NCBI GenBank assembly: GCA_029246285.1
Contig: JAQWNW010000061.1
Location: 1-57,523, forward strand
From: Paracoccaceae bacterium
Lineage (GTDB): Bacteria > Pseudomonadota > Alphaproteobacteria > Rhodobacterales > Rhodobacteraceae
DNA: 57,523 nt
Direction of reading: 5' to 3'
The position numbers and the translations under genes were made by a program. Below the pieces are notes generated by a model. The model searched no databases. It was not told the DNA's origin and saw only the letters and a program-made list of their open reading frames with translations. Below, piece by piece: positions 1-8,966 of this stretch (its first letter is position 1; each line of letters starts with the position of its first letter).

Positions 1-696
1 TGAAAACATCTTGTAAGGAGATACCGCATATCCATCAACATCATAACTTTCTAGATCGAGCCCCCCATGAGCTGCATGCTGAATTCCATCAACAATTATA
101 AAACATTCCGGTGAAACACTTCTGATTGCATCTACGATAGATGATATATTAACGGTCATACCAGTTACAGGCGAAGTGTGGATGATGGTAGCGACGCGAA
201 CATCAGGTGTCATTGCTTGCAAGTAAGCATTCGCCGATACCGACCCTGTATCATTATCATGATTAACACTCACATATTTTTTATTGCCTTTTTCAGCCCA
301 TTTTTTACAAGCACTAACTGACGCAGGATGCTCTAATGTGCTTCCAAGAACTATTCCATTTTGCTCAGAACCCATGATTGCTGAACGAATTAATCGAAAA
401 AGGATCTCTGTTCCACTTTCTCCAACAATAAAACTACCTTCATCAGTTCCAAAGAAAACTGACATATCCTCTTTTGATTTATTAATTATATCGACTAATG
501 CTTGACTTGCCTTGTTTGCCCGACCCTGATTATCAGGTATAGCAGCAAATTTTGCTGAGGTTTCCACTACAGAATTTAATGTCAAAGCCCCGCCAGCATT
601 TTCAAAAAAAACTCGCTTTCCTTCAAAAGGGCATTCTTCAATATGCGCAAATTTTTGCCTTACTTTTTTAAGAAGATCTGGATTATCGTGCAGCAT
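1..696 (-). CDS. Aminotransferase class V, cysteine-desulfurase-like (5' part)
   Basis: Reading the minus strand from the ATG at 694-696 gives 232 codons, open to the window edge, so the C-terminal part is missing. The N-terminus MLHDNPDLLKKVRQKF leads into FFENAGGA, a motif typical of class V PLP enzymes. Later come LEHPASVSACKKWAEKG, VDGIQHAAHGGLDLE (PLP-contacting Asp and the substrate-side His) and SPYKMFS, whose Lys is the expected Schiff-base residue. This matches the SufS-like cysteine-desulfurase-like subgroup, whose real substrate is generally unknown. It lies 56 bases downstream of aapP on the same strand with no obvious terminator, so it may be the last gene of the aap transcript. 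Sulfur donation is not shown by this sequence; only the fold class is secure. Confidence 0.85.
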   Translation of the reverse strand, partial: MLHDNPDLLKKVRQKFAHIEECPFEGKRVFFENAGGALTLNSVVETSAKFAAIPDNQGRANKASQALVDIINKSKEDMSVFFGTDEGSFIVGESGTEILFRLIRSAIMGSEQNGIVLGSTLEHPASVSACKKWAEKGNKKYVSVNHDNDTGSVSANAYLQAMTPDVRVATIIHTSPVTGMTVNISSIVDAIRSVSPECFIIVDGIQHAAHGGLDLESYDVDGYAVSPYKMFS

Positions 697-752
697 ATTT
701 TTGTAACTTCGCTTAAACTAAAAATAGTACAAATTTTTATTTATGTTAAAAT

Positions 753-1544
753 TTAATGTCCCAGGATCTGGCTTAAAAATAGCTTTGTTCTATCAGATTT
801 AGGATTATCAAAAAATTCTTTTGGTTCATTTTCTTCAACAATCTGGCCATCGTCCATAAAAATAACTCGATTAGCCACTTGCCTTGCAAAACCCATTTCG
901 TGAGTAACGCAAACCATAGTCATCCCTTCTTCAGCTAATTCTATCATGGTATCCAATACTTCTTTAATCATTTCAGGATCTAAAGAGGACGTTGGTTCAT
1001 CAAAAAGCATAATTTGAGGCTTCATGCAAAGAGAGCGCGCAATCGCAACTCTTTGTTGCTGCCCGCCTGACAACTGCCCAGGGTATTTATCAGCTTGCTC
1101 AGGTATCTTAACCTTTTCCAAAAAATGCATTGCTGTTTCTTCAGCTTCCTTTCTGGGCATTTTTCGGACCCATATTGGTGCTAATGTACAATTTTCTAAT
1201 ATTGTCAAATGCGGGAATAAATTAAAATGTTGAAAGCACATCCCCACTTCGGATCTGATCTTATCAATATTCTTCAAATCTGAAGAAAGTTCAGTACCAT
1301 CGACAATGATTTTACCTTGCTGATGCTCTTCGAGCCTATTTATACATCTAATCAGTGTGGATTTTCCTGATCCTGATGGACCGCAAACAACAATGCGTTC
1401 ACCTCTTCGAACCTCAAGATTTATATCACGTAACACATGGAAGCTACCAAACCATTTATTCATATCTGAAATATGAATAGCAATCTCATCAGATACTTCC
1501 ATTTTGGAGCGGTCAATTTCTCGTTCTATATTCACATTAGACAT
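753..1544 (-). CDS. aapP: General L-amino acid ABC transporter ATPase AapP
   Basis: Cytoplasmic ATPase of a polar/general amino-acid importer. The 263-residue protein has Walker A GPSGSGKS (residues 55-62), a Q-loop in [11 protein letters not shown], the ABC signature [15 protein letters not shown], Walker [14 protein letters not shown] and the switch His in CVTHEMGFA. The ATG at 1542-1544 is preceded by GAGGAG at suitable spacing. It follows aapM by 10 bases and closes the aapJQMP order. About 20 residues precede the usual start of the ATPase fold, as is common in AapP. Assignment over HisP or GlnQ rests on the two long permeases next to it. Confidence 0.95.
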   Translation of the reverse strand: MSNVNIEREIDRSKMEVSDEIAIHISDMNKWFGSFHVLRDINLEVRRGERIVVCGPSGSGKSTLIRCINRLEEHQQGKIIVDGTELSSDLKNIDKIRSEVGMCFQHFNLFPHLTILENCTLAPIWVRKMPRKEAEETAMHFLEKVKIPEQADKYPGQLSGGQQQRVAIARSLCMKPQIMLFDEPTSSLDPEMIKEVLDTMIELAEEGMTMVCVTHEMGFARQVANRVIFMDDGQIVEENEPKEFFDNPKSDRTKLFLSQILGH

Positions 1545-1554
1545 TTAAAACTCC

Positions 1555-2838
1555 TCAACTGTTATCAGTTTTCAATTTACGTTCCAGGTATTGCGAATAC
1601 TGAGACATTCCAAAGCAACAAACAAAGAACAACAACCCTATAGCGACGTATAATTCCCAGTATATACCATTCCATTTTTGATCAGCTCTGATTAATGACG
1701 CTAGACCAACAGGATCTAACAGACTAATAATTGATACCAAAGTTGTGTCCTTAAAAAGCCCAATAAATGTATTTACGATACCTGGTATCGATATTTTTAA
1801 AGCTTGCGGCATAATAATTAACCTTTGAGCTTGCCAATAACTCAAGCCAAGTGCTGCAGAGGCCTCATGTTGCCCAACCGGCAAAGCAGCAAGACCACCA
1901 CGAATAACCTCGGCCATATATGCAGCGGAAAAGATGGTGACCATTATAATAACTCTAATAATTATATCAAAAGACGTTCCTGGTGGTAAAAAATAATTTA
2001 ACAATACAGAAGCTACAAATAGCAAGGTGATTAACGGTACACCTCTTATAAATTCAATAAACCCGACACATATCATTTTTACTAATGGCAAATCTGATTG
2101 CCTTCCAAGCGCTAAAAGTATGCCAATGGGAAATGAGGCGGCAATACCCGAAAAACCCACTATCATGGATAGTAAGAAACCTCCAAATTGCAAAGACTCT
2201 ATAAACATTAGATTAATTGGCAGGATATATTTAAACAAAGTTATAAAGGGACCAGCAATAAAGAAAAAATAAACAACGACTGAAACAAATCCTATTAACA
2301 AACTAAATCCCGACGAAAATCTTAATTGATTTTTTGCAATGAAAAAGCCTAGGGCACCAAAAACTAAAGCAAGATAAATTGAAAACACTGGCCAAATCGA
2401 ACCACCCCACAAAAGCCAAACAGCCAAACCGGGGTAAATCAAAGAAAACCAAAAATATTTGATAAAGCGAGGTATCAGAATTGGGGCAATGGAAACAAAT
2501 AACAAAATAAACGTTAGTATTGGACGCCAATATTCCTCCGATGGGTAAAATCCAAACAATAATTGACGCCATCGCGCACCGATAACAGAAAAACATGCAA
2601 CATCCGGATTTATATCCAAACACTCTCTAATTGATCCAGCCGTCCAAATTCCTCCATAAGCCCATGGAATAAAATCTCTCAGGCAAATATAAATAAAATA
2701 AACCGACAAAATAGTTAAAAGAGAGTTTAACCACCCCGAAAATAAGTTTTGCCGAATCCAACGAATAGAATTGCTCTCAGTGATTGGTGGTGGGGACTGA
2801 GGGATTGCTTTTTCTCTTACAAAACTAATATTGGACAT
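1555..2838 (-). CDS. aapM: General L-amino acid ABC transporter permease AapM
   Basis: Inner-membrane permease, 427 residues, much longer than a HisM/GlnP permease, as expected for AapM. An N-terminal set of hydrophobic helices with a periplasmic stretch carrying two Cys (IRECLDINPDVACF) precedes the transport domain. The EAA-type cytoplasmic loop is visible as EASAALGLSYWQAQRLIIMPQALK, which docks on AapP. Only one base separates its ATG from the aapQ stop codon, so the two are probably translationally coupled. It forms the heterodimeric channel with AapQ. Confidence 0.93.
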   Translation of the reverse strand: MSNISFVREKAIPQSPPPITESNSIRWIRQNLFSGWLNSLLTILSVYFIYICLRDFIPWAYGGIWTAGSIRECLDINPDVACFSVIGARWRQLLFGFYPSEEYWRPILTFILLFVSIAPILIPRFIKYFWFSLIYPGLAVWLLWGGSIWPVFSIYLALVFGALGFFIAKNQLRFSSGFSLLIGFVSVVVYFFFIAGPFITLFKYILPINLMFIESLQFGGFLLSMIVGFSGIAASFPIGILLALGRQSDLPLVKMICVGFIEFIRGVPLITLLFVASVLLNYFLPPGTSFDIIIRVIIMVTIFSAAYMAEVIRGGLAALPVGQHEASAALGLSYWQAQRLIIMPQALKISIPGIVNTFIGLFKDTTLVSIISLLDPVGLASLIRADQKWNGIYWELYVAIGLLFFVCCFGMSQYSQYLERKLKTDNS

Positions 2839-2839
2839 T

Positions 2840-4054
2840 CTACATACCCTTTATTTGAAAAGAGCGGTTGAAATAATTTATAATAGCCGAAACAATAAGT
2901 GAAACACAGAGATAGAAACCCATCAATAAAAGCATAGACTCTAACTCTCGTCCAGTTTGGTTCAAAGTGATACCACCTAAGGTTCCTCTAACGTCCATAT
3001 ATCCGACAGCAATAGCTAATGAAGAGTTCTTTGTTAGGTTTAGGTAATTGGATATCATTGGTGGAACGATAACTCTGAGAGCCTGGGGCAATATAATTAA
3101 ATTCATTATTCTACCAGGCCTCAATCCTAGAGAAGACGCCGCTTCAGTCTGCCCCTTTGAAATTGCCAAGATTCCCGAACGCACAATCTCCCCAATAAAG
3201 GCCGATGTGTATAAAGAAAGAGCCAGGGTGAGCGCAATAAATGAGTTTCTTACATATAAACCATCTTTAAAATTAAAACCCTTCAAATACGGGTATTCAA
3301 GAGTAATAGGTGAACCAAGCAAAAAATAAAACAACGTTGTAGGTACGAAAAAAATTGCCAAACTAATCCAGAACTTAGGTAAATTTTTCCCTGTTTCTTC
3401 TTGTAGTTTCTTGGCATACCTTCGAAAGAAGAAAATTGCTGCAAGACTAACAGCAAAGATTATTAACAAATACATAGAACCCTCGCCCCATATTGGGCTT
3501 GGAAAGTAGGCTCCTCTGTTCGTAATAGCTGTGCTTTGGAAAAAAATCATAGAAGCTTCAGGGTCTGCGCCTTTGAATGCTTTTGGAGCAGGCGTAAATT
3601 CAGTAAGAAGAGCAAATATCATTACTATCCAGAGTAAAATAGGAATGTTTCTAAAACCCTCGATGTAAACGGACATTAACTTAGCAACTATCCAATTTTT
3701 AGATAATCTTAGGATACCCACAAACACGCCAAGAATAGTTGCGACTATGCAACCAATAAAAGCAACCAAAAGAGTATTTAATATTCCAACTAATGCAGCG
3801 CGGCCATGTGTACTATCATTGGTGTACGGAATTAACCTTTGATTTATATCATATCCTGCGCGCATCCAGAGATAGGAGAAATCAACATCTTTACCTAAAA
3901 GGGCTAAGTTCTTGACTGTGTTATCTACCAACCAAAACACCACAGCTACAAAAATAATAAAGGCGATCACCTGCACTGTGGTTGATCTATAACGGGTATC
4001 GCCTAACAGCATCCCTAATCTGAATTTTTCGACAGGAGCTTTAACTGAACTCAT
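2840..4054 (-). CDS. aapQ: General L-amino acid ABC transporter permease AapQ
   Basis: Inner-membrane permease, 404 residues, partner of AapM. After a hydrophobic N-terminal helix (VIAFIIFVAVVFWLV) comes a long periplasmic insertion with YLWMRAGYDINQRLIPY, a stretch typical of AapQ. The transmembrane domain follows, with the EAA loop EAASSLGLRPGRIMNLIILP. It starts 67 bases after the end of aapJ, across a strong hairpin that could lower its expression relative to the binding protein. Confidence 0.93.
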   Translation of the reverse strand: MSSVKAPVEKFRLGMLLGDTRYRSTTVQVIAFIIFVAVVFWLVDNTVKNLALLGKDVDFSYLWMRAGYDINQRLIPYTNDSTHGRAALVGILNTLLVAFIGCIVATILGVFVGILRLSKNWIVAKLMSVYIEGFRNIPILLWIVMIFALLTEFTPAPKAFKGADPEASMIFFQSTAITNRGAYFPSPIWGEGSMYLLIIFAVSLAAIFFFRRYAKKLQEETGKNLPKFWISLAIFFVPTTLFYFLLGSPITLEYPYLKGFNFKDGLYVRNSFIALTLALSLYTSAFIGEIVRSGILAISKGQTEAASSLGLRPGRIMNLIILPQALRVIVPPMISNYLNLTKNSSLAIAVGYMDVRGTLGGITLNQTGRELESMLLLMGFYLCVSLIVSAIINYFNRSFQIKGM

Positions 4055-4079
4055 AAAATATCAATCTATAAAAAAGAAA

Positions 4080-4110
4080 TAAGGGCGCATTAATTGTAAA
4101 TGCGCCCTTA
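4080..4110 (-). terminator. Intercistronic hairpin between aapJ and aapQ
   Basis: A perfect 11-bp inverted repeat, AAGGGCGCAT ... ATGCGCCCTT plus one flanking pair, with a 9-base loop. In the minus-strand transcript it is followed by ATTTCTTTTTTA, a T-rich run. It fits a leaky rho-independent terminator, or a 3' stabilising hairpin left after processing, so that periplasmic AapJ is made in excess over the membrane subunits. This arrangement is common in binding-protein operons. Confidence 0.7.
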
Positions 4111-4121
4111 ATATTTAGTTC

Positions 4122-5138
4122 TTATCTAAACGGTGGAGAATATAAAATTCCGCCATTAGTCCAAGAATTGTTAACACCACGCTCAATATTTATGCCACTT
4201 GTAGCACCAAGATTTCTCTCAAATATTTCACCGTAGTTTCCAACATGCTTAATAGCGTTGTACATACCATCTTTTGGCATACCCATCATCGCCATCATAT
4301 CATCATCTCCAGTGCCCAACAAACGATGGATCTCAGCGTCTTTAGAGTCGGCAAAGCTATCGATGTTTGCAGATGTAATACCTTTTTCTTCAGCAATAAC
4401 TAAAGCATTTAGAACCCAACGACCAACGTCAGCCCACTGATCATCCCCATGACGCACAAGAGGACCTAATGGTTCCTTTGATACGATTTCTGGAAGAACA
4501 ATATGATCATCTGGATTTTCCATATTGATTCTTGTTCCGTGAAGAGCGGATGCATCAGTTGTATAAGCATCACACGCACCAGCTAGATATTGCTGCTTTG
4601 ATTCAGCGTTATCTGAAGTTGGTAATGGTTCGTAAGTCATTCCATTAGCTTTAAAATAATCAGCTAAGTTAAGCTCAGTAGTAGTACCAACTTGAATACA
4701 AATTGTAGCTCCATCTAGTTCTAAAGTAGAGCTAACACCCAAAGATGTTTTAGCCATAAAGCCTTGACCATCATAATAAGTTACACCTAAGAATGTTTGT
4801 TTTAGGTCAGTATCTCGGCTGTAAGTCCAAGTTGTGTTTCTTGCAAGAATATCTACTTCACCAGAAGCCAAAGCAGTAAAACGTACTGAAGAAGACAATG
4901 GAGTAAATTTAACAGCCATTGGATCATTAAAAATAGCTGCCGCAAGAGCACGACAATAATCTACGTCGAACCCAACATTTTTTCCTGAGTCATCGACCCC
5001 TGAAAAACCTGGTGAACCAGTAGACACACCACATTTTACGTGGCCACGTGCAATTGTATCATCTAAAGTTCCTGCAGCTGCTACACCGGCTGTAAAGCCA
5101 ACAATAGCCGCTACACTAAGAAATAGTGATTTTTTCAT
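4122..5138 (-). CDS. aapJ: General L-amino acid ABC transporter substrate-binding protein AapJ
   Basis: Periplasmic receptor of the importer, 338 residues. A clear Sec signal peptide is present (MKKSLFLSVAAIVGFTAGVAAAG, cleavage likely after the AAA stretch near residue 22). The mature domain shows the family-3 solute-binding pattern: GHVKCGVSTGSPGFS, VGFDVDYCRALAAAIF, LASGEVDILARNTTWT and CIQVGTTTELNLADYF. First gene of the aap operon, with AAGAGGT before its ATG. AapJ-type receptors bind a broad range of L-amino acids; this sequence alone does not give the preferred ligand. Confidence 0.95.
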   Translation of the reverse strand: MKKSLFLSVAAIVGFTAGVAAAGTLDDTIARGHVKCGVSTGSPGFSGVDDSGKNVGFDVDYCRALAAAIFNDPMAVKFTPLSSSVRFTALASGEVDILARNTTWTYSRDTDLKQTFLGVTYYDGQGFMAKTSLGVSSTLELDGATICIQVGTTTELNLADYFKANGMTYEPLPTSDNAESKQQYLAGACDAYTTDASALHGTRINMENPDDHIVLPEIVSKEPLGPLVRHGDDQWADVGRWVLNALVIAEEKGITSANIDSFADSKDAEIHRLLGTGDDDMMAMMGMPKDGMYNAIKHVGNYGEIFERNLGATSGINIERGVNNSWTNGGILYSPPFR

Positions 5139-5188
5139 AATTACCTCTTTTTTAAATCCCCTCCCAACAGCGGGCGGGCGTCCCAGCC

Positions 5189-5194
5189 ATTATA
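5189..5194 (-). promoter_or_regulatory. Candidate -10 box of the aap operon
   Basis: On the minus strand a perfect TATAAT lies about 50 bases before the aapJ ATG, giving a leader of roughly 44 bases. No good -35 hexamer sits 16-18 bases upstream. The leader itself is G/C-rich (GGGACGCCCGCCCGC then GGGAGGGG at 5162-5186) and can fold on itself before the ribosome-binding site. Location by consensus only. Confidence 0.4.
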
Positions 5195-5356
5195 GCCAGA
5201 ATCATCTGAATAGAAGAGCCAAAGGGCTCTCTGAAAGGCTACAATGAACTTTTAGCACCCCCTGCGTCAAGTCCGAAGGTCAAGTAAATCGTATATTAAG
5301 GAAATATTAATACAAAATTCAGGAAATTAGGGCCAATTTTGGTAAAAACATTATGC

Positions 5357-5375
5357 TAGGGCTTCTCGACCCCTA
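5357..5375 (-). terminator. Weak terminator at the end of the ATP12-family gene
   Basis: TAGGG and CCCTA pair as a 5-bp stem around a 9-base loop, overlapping the stop codon of the upstream gene. A GTTTTTACC run follows on the minus strand after about seven bases. It is short, so it is only a candidate for the boundary between the rarA-side genes and the aap operon. Confidence 0.3.
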
Positions 5376-6080
5376 AGACAGAGAATGGTAAACCTCAAAA
5401 GCCTTAAAAAAGGCTATTTTCTTAAGGTTCAGATTTATTTTCTGTTCATCGTCTTCACCCCAGAGACTTGACTGCCAGTTCTCATCTAAAACCGCTGCTT
5501 CCCATATTTTTTCAGGATTCATGATCTTTTCAACAGCAGCCAAACTCAATATAAACGACCCTGATATCTTCACAAGTTCATGGAAGCTCGCAAGCTGAAA
5601 AATTGACATTTTATTCATTTGAGATTTGAGGCAGTCTAGAGATTTCTTTGGTTGATCGATTGGCATTACACCATGTGTAACTTTAAGACTGACGTTATAC
5701 CGTTCGTTAATCCATTTTAAAAATGGATCCCACAACAAGGCTTGTTTATCAATTAATTCCTTTGGTTTTTCTGATCTATAATATAACAAATCTGTTTGTG
5801 CATAATCCTTGAGTAAATTTCGTATTTCCAGCTTTTCATGTCTAACTTTATCTATAGCTAAATTTGCTAAATTATTGGCTAACATATTCTTATAATCAAT
5901 TTCCTTTTCTTGTTCCAACCATTCATTAGCCACAAGATTAGCTATTTTTCTATTAGGTAATTTTAATAAGGATTGAGCAGGTGTTTTTAGCAAATGTTTA
6001 TCAAGATAAACAACATAATAATTGCTCTCTTTTTTTACTGAGACAGATTTCCAAAACACCTTTCGGATTTTTGCCTTCAT
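5373..6080 (-). CDS. ATP12-family F1-ATPase assembly chaperone
   Basis: 235-residue protein of the ATP12 family, which in mitochondria binds the F1 alpha subunit before F1 assembly; alphaproteobacteria keep the bacterial relative. Recognisable blocks are KVFWKSVSVKKE at the N-terminus, LANLAIDKV, YAQTDLLYYRSEKP in the middle and LAAVEKIMNPEKIWEAAVLD near the end. It overlaps rluC by 4 bases (ATGA), so the two are translationally coupled. The role in F1 assembly is inferred from the family. Confidence 0.9.
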   Translation of the reverse strand: MKAKIRKVFWKSVSVKKESNYYVVYLDKHLLKTPAQSLLKLPNRKIANLVANEWLEQEKEIDYKNMLANNLANLAIDKVRHEKLEIRNLLKDYAQTDLLYYRSEKPKELIDKQALLWDPFLKWINERYNVSLKVTHGVMPIDQPKKSLDCLKSQMNKMSIFQLASFHELVKISGSFILSLAAVEKIMNPEKIWEAAVLDENWQSSLWGEDDEQKINLNLKKIAFFKAFEVYHSLS

Positions 6081-7132
6081 AATCTCTTCTCATCACTTAA
6101 AAACGGGTCAATTTCTACCTCCTTTGGTATCCAATCAAGAAAGTTCCAAGTTCTCAACATATGTTCTGGTAAAGGCGCAGAAAAATTAACTATTTTTTTG
6201 GTAAATGGATGAACAAATGACAAACTTCTTGAGTGAAGATGTAATTTACGGCTAATTTCACCCCCTAACTGTGAGCCCCAACCATCACCTTCATTAATTT
6301 GACTATTTGTTCCATATTTTCCATCACCAACAATTGGGTGACCAAGCTCTGCAACATGAGCTCTTAATTGATGCGTTCTCCCAGTAATAGGGACCAGAGC
6401 TAACCACGCCACTCTTTGCCCAGCATTATCTATAATTGTATAATCAGTCGTTGCTCTTTTAGCATTATCGATTTGAGCCACCTCATCAGGATGAAGACAT
6501 CTCATCTTCTCCCCCATCCCGTCTGAACCATGCCCTTTCATCTTAACAAGTCCATATTTTATCGTTCCCGTTTTTATTGCAGGAACTCCTGCTACAGCGG
6601 CCCAATAGATTTTTCTTGTCTCACGATGCCTAAACGCAGCAGTTAAATATTTTGCCGCCTGACCTGTTCGCGCTAATAACAACACTCCGCTAGTATCTTT
6701 ATCTAATCTATGAACAAGACGCGGTTTGTCAGGATAGCCAAACTTTAAAACTTCGGACATGCCGTCTAGGTGTTTTAATTGACCTGTTCCTCCCTGAACT
6801 GGAAGCCCAGGTGGTTTATTAATTACGATTAGGTGCTCATCCTTATATAGAACACGGTCCCTAAGCATCTTTGCATCAGAATCTGAAATCACTTGTTTCA
6901 GATCTTTACGCCTAATATTTTCATTTTCATCGATGGGAGGAATTCTTGCAACTTGACCATTCTCAGTCCTCGTTGAAGGCTTTACCCGACGACCATCAAG
7001 CCGAAGGTCACCCTTGCGACACATTTTTTCAATATGTGGTTGTTTTAAATTTGGAAACTTTTTCTTCAACCAGCGATCTAATCTCTGATCTTGATCTTCT
7101 TCTTTGATCGTGATTTTCTGCACGCGGCTCAT
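6077..7132 (-). CDS. rluC: RluC/RluD-type 23S rRNA pseudouridine synthase
   Basis: 351 residues. An N-terminal S4 RNA-binding domain (about 14-65, RLDRWLKKKFPNLKQPHIEK) precedes the RluA-family catalytic domain. The catalytic Asp is D144 in HRLDKDTSG. Further family motifs are VINKPPGLPVQGG and PITGRTHQLRAH. It isomerises uridines in 23S rRNA; RluC-type enzymes act on positions 955, 2504 and 2580, but the exact sites cannot be read from sequence. It overlaps crcB upstream and the ATP12-family gene downstream by 4 bases each. Confidence 0.88.
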   Translation of the reverse strand: MSRVQKITIKEEDQDQRLDRWLKKKFPNLKQPHIEKMCRKGDLRLDGRRVKPSTRTENGQVARIPPIDENENIRRKDLKQVISDSDAKMLRDRVLYKDEHLIVINKPPGLPVQGGTGQLKHLDGMSEVLKFGYPDKPRLVHRLDKDTSGVLLLARTGQAAKYLTAAFRHRETRKIYWAAVAGVPAIKTGTIKYGLVKMKGHGSDGMGEKMRCLHPDEVAQIDNAKRATTDYTIIDNAGQRVAWLALVPITGRTHQLRAHVAELGHPIVGDGKYGTNSQINEGDGWGSQLGGEISRKLHLHSRSLSFVHPFTKKIVNFSAPLPEHMLRTWNFLDWIPKEVEIDPFLSDEKRL

Positions 7133-7491
7133 GTTATTACTTCCCGTGCAATCAAAAATCCAACTGTCAAAGCTAGCAAAGACAAAAACACTGAGGCGAT
7201 AATATAACCCCCAGCCGCTAAAAACCTATCATCTTGATATAACTTTAAGGTATCTAATGAAAATGCAGAAAATGTCGTAAACCCACCCAAAAAGCCAATA
7301 ACCAAAAAAGGCTGCCAGCGATCAAATTCTTTATGTTCCAAATAAACGAATAACACGCCCATCAAAAAACATCCTAAAATATTGACACTCAATGTTGCGT
7401 AGGGAAAGCCGACTGATAAACCTACAATATAACGAATGACCGCTCCACAAGCGCCACCAAATGCCACCCATATTAAAGACCAAGTCATCAT
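7129..7491 (-). CDS. crcB: Fluoride exporter CrcB/Fluc
   Basis: 120 residues with four hydrophobic helices, the normal size of a single-gene Fluc channel that works as an antiparallel dimer. The signature GFLGGFTTFSAFS, which lines the pore and central Na+ site, is intact. The helix-1 region VAFGGACGAVIRYIVG also fits. It expels F- passively and so protects enolase and pyrophosphatase. It sits between rarA and rluC with AAAGG before its ATG. No fluoride riboswitch is seen, which suggests constitutive co-transcription. Confidence 0.92.
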   Translation of the reverse strand: MMTWSLIWVAFGGACGAVIRYIVGLSVGFPYATLSVNILGCFLMGVLFVYLEHKEFDRWQPFLVIGFLGGFTTFSAFSLDTLKLYQDDRFLAAGGYIIASVFLSLLALTVGFLIAREVIT

Positions 7492-7522
7492 AACTGCCTT
7501 TGAACCTTTGAAACGAATAAAG

Positions 7523-8836
7523 TCAAGTTTTTCGTTGAACTCGAATTGACTTTAGATATTCAGAATATTTACCTAACTCCTTTTCAAATCCACGATTAAC
7601 CGGCTTATAAAATACTTTAGGATTCATTCCTTCGGGAAAATAGTTCTGGCCAGAAATACCTTCAGGAAAATCATGATCGTAAGCATAATCTTTTCCATAA
7701 CCTTCATTTTTCATTAAATCTGTTGGCGCATTCAATATATGTTTGGGGGGAGATAATGAACCACTTTCCCTCGCTGATTTTGTGGCATCAATATATCCAA
7801 CGTAAGCTGAATTGGACTTTGGTGCCAAAGCTAAATAAACAACCGCTTGCGCCAAAGCTAATTCTCCTTCAGGGGAACCTAATCTTTCGAATGTTTGCCA
7901 GCTACTTAAGCAATGAGTTTGTGCCACAGGATCCGCTAGCCCGATATCTTCAATTGCCATCCTAACAAGACGCCTGGCCAAATAGCGTGGATCCTCACCA
8001 CCCTCAATCATCCTAGCAAACCAATATAATGCCGCATCAGGATCTGAGCCCCGTATAGATTTATGCAAAGCTGAAATCAAATTGTAGTGATGTTCCCCGG
8101 CCTTATCGTAAGCTGTTGCTCGCTTATTCAAACCGTTTTGCAACATTTTTAGATCAATTTCTTGAACTAAATTCCAAGAACCTATCTGCTCCACTAAATT
8201 TAAAAGAACTCTACCATCGCCATCTGAAATATCTAACAAATGCTCTCGTGCTGCTTTGCTAAGTGGTAAAACAACACCTAATTCATTTTCTGCTCGTTTT
8301 AAAATTAAATCTAAATCCTGCAAACTTAAACGATTAAGAACCATTACTTGCGCCCTACTTAATAGTGCGGAATTTAACTCAAACGATGGATTTTCAGTTG
8401 TAGCACCAACCAAAAATAGTGTGCCATTTTCCATTAATGGCAAAAAAACATCTTGCTGAGCTTTATTAAATCGATGAATTTCATCAACAAAAAGTAAGGT
8501 CCCAACCCCATTTTGCTGTCGAATCTTTGCTGCTTCAAATAGTTTTTTTAGTTCAGCAACACCCGAAAATATTGCACTTAATGATACAAAATATAACTTG
8601 GTTTCATCTGCAAGTAATCTAGCAATTGTGGTTTTTCCAACCCCCGGCGGGCCCCAGAAAATAATTGATTGAAACGTATTTCCTAATAACATTTTTGTTA
8701 GAGAGCCGTGGTGTCCCAAAAGTTGGTCTTGACCGATAACATCTGATAATTTTGACGGCCGCAACCTCTCTGCTAGAGGTTTAAATGCATTAGTTGACTT
8801 TGAAGCTTCATCTTTATCATAAAATAAGTCACTCAT
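7523..8836 (-). CDS. rarA: Replication-associated recombination AAA+ ATPase RarA (MgsA)
   Basis: AAA+ protein acting at stalled replication forks, related to clamp-loader subunits. From the chosen ATG at 8834-8836 (MSDLFYDKDE) it is 437 residues. An in-frame TTG 18 bases upstream is less likely, and two other upstream ATGs run into stops after a few codons. Walker A is GPPGVGKT, Walker B is LLFVDEIHRFN, sensor 1 is GATTENPSFE, and the C-terminal tetramerisation part contains YWFARMIEGGEDPRYLARR. No convincing Shine-Dalgarno precedes the start. It follows rplQ. Confidence 0.94.
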   Translation of the reverse strand: MSDLFYDKDEASKSTNAFKPLAERLRPSKLSDVIGQDQLLGHHGSLTKMLLGNTFQSIIFWGPPGVGKTTIARLLADETKLYFVSLSAIFSGVAELKKLFEAAKIRQQNGVGTLLFVDEIHRFNKAQQDVFLPLMENGTLFLVGATTENPSFELNSALLSRAQVMVLNRLSLQDLDLILKRAENELGVVLPLSKAAREHLLDISDGDGRVLLNLVEQIGSWNLVQEIDLKMLQNGLNKRATAYDKAGEHHYNLISALHKSIRGSDPDAALYWFARMIEGGEDPRYLARRLVRMAIEDIGLADPVAQTHCLSSWQTFERLGSPEGELALAQAVVYLALAPKSNSAYVGYIDATKSARESGSLSPPKHILNAPTDLMKNEGYGKDYAYDHDFPEGISGQNYFPEGMNPKVFYKPVNRGFEKELGKYSEYLKSIRVQRKT

Positions 8837-8936
8837 GCATCGAGCATATGTCAATTAACCATTAAACAAAAGTCCCGAAAGCGTTTGTAATTAATAAACT
8901 TTTAAATATTAAATAATAATTTTTTTAGCTTTGAAA

Positions 8937-8951
8937 AGGCATATAATACCT
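8937..8951 (-). terminator. Possible weak terminator after rplQ
   Basis: AGGTAT and ATGCCT pair (one G-T wobble) around a three-base loop, followed on the minus strand by TTTTC. It lies 16 bases past the rplQ stop. The short stem and T-run make full termination doubtful, so rarA may also be read from the ribosomal transcript. Confidence 0.3.
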
Positions 8952-8966
8952 CTGCGTTGCATAGTG

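Noticed and set aside
2303-2623. 106-codon frame inside aapM and similar frames opposite ribosomal genes
   Set aside because: Out-of-frame shadows of well-supported genes, without ribosome-binding sites or family motifs.
5215-5230. AGAGCC/GGCTCT hairpin upstream of aapJ
   Set aside because: Six-bp stem with no T-run on either strand; it lies upstream of the putative aap promoter, so it is neither a clear terminator nor a leader.
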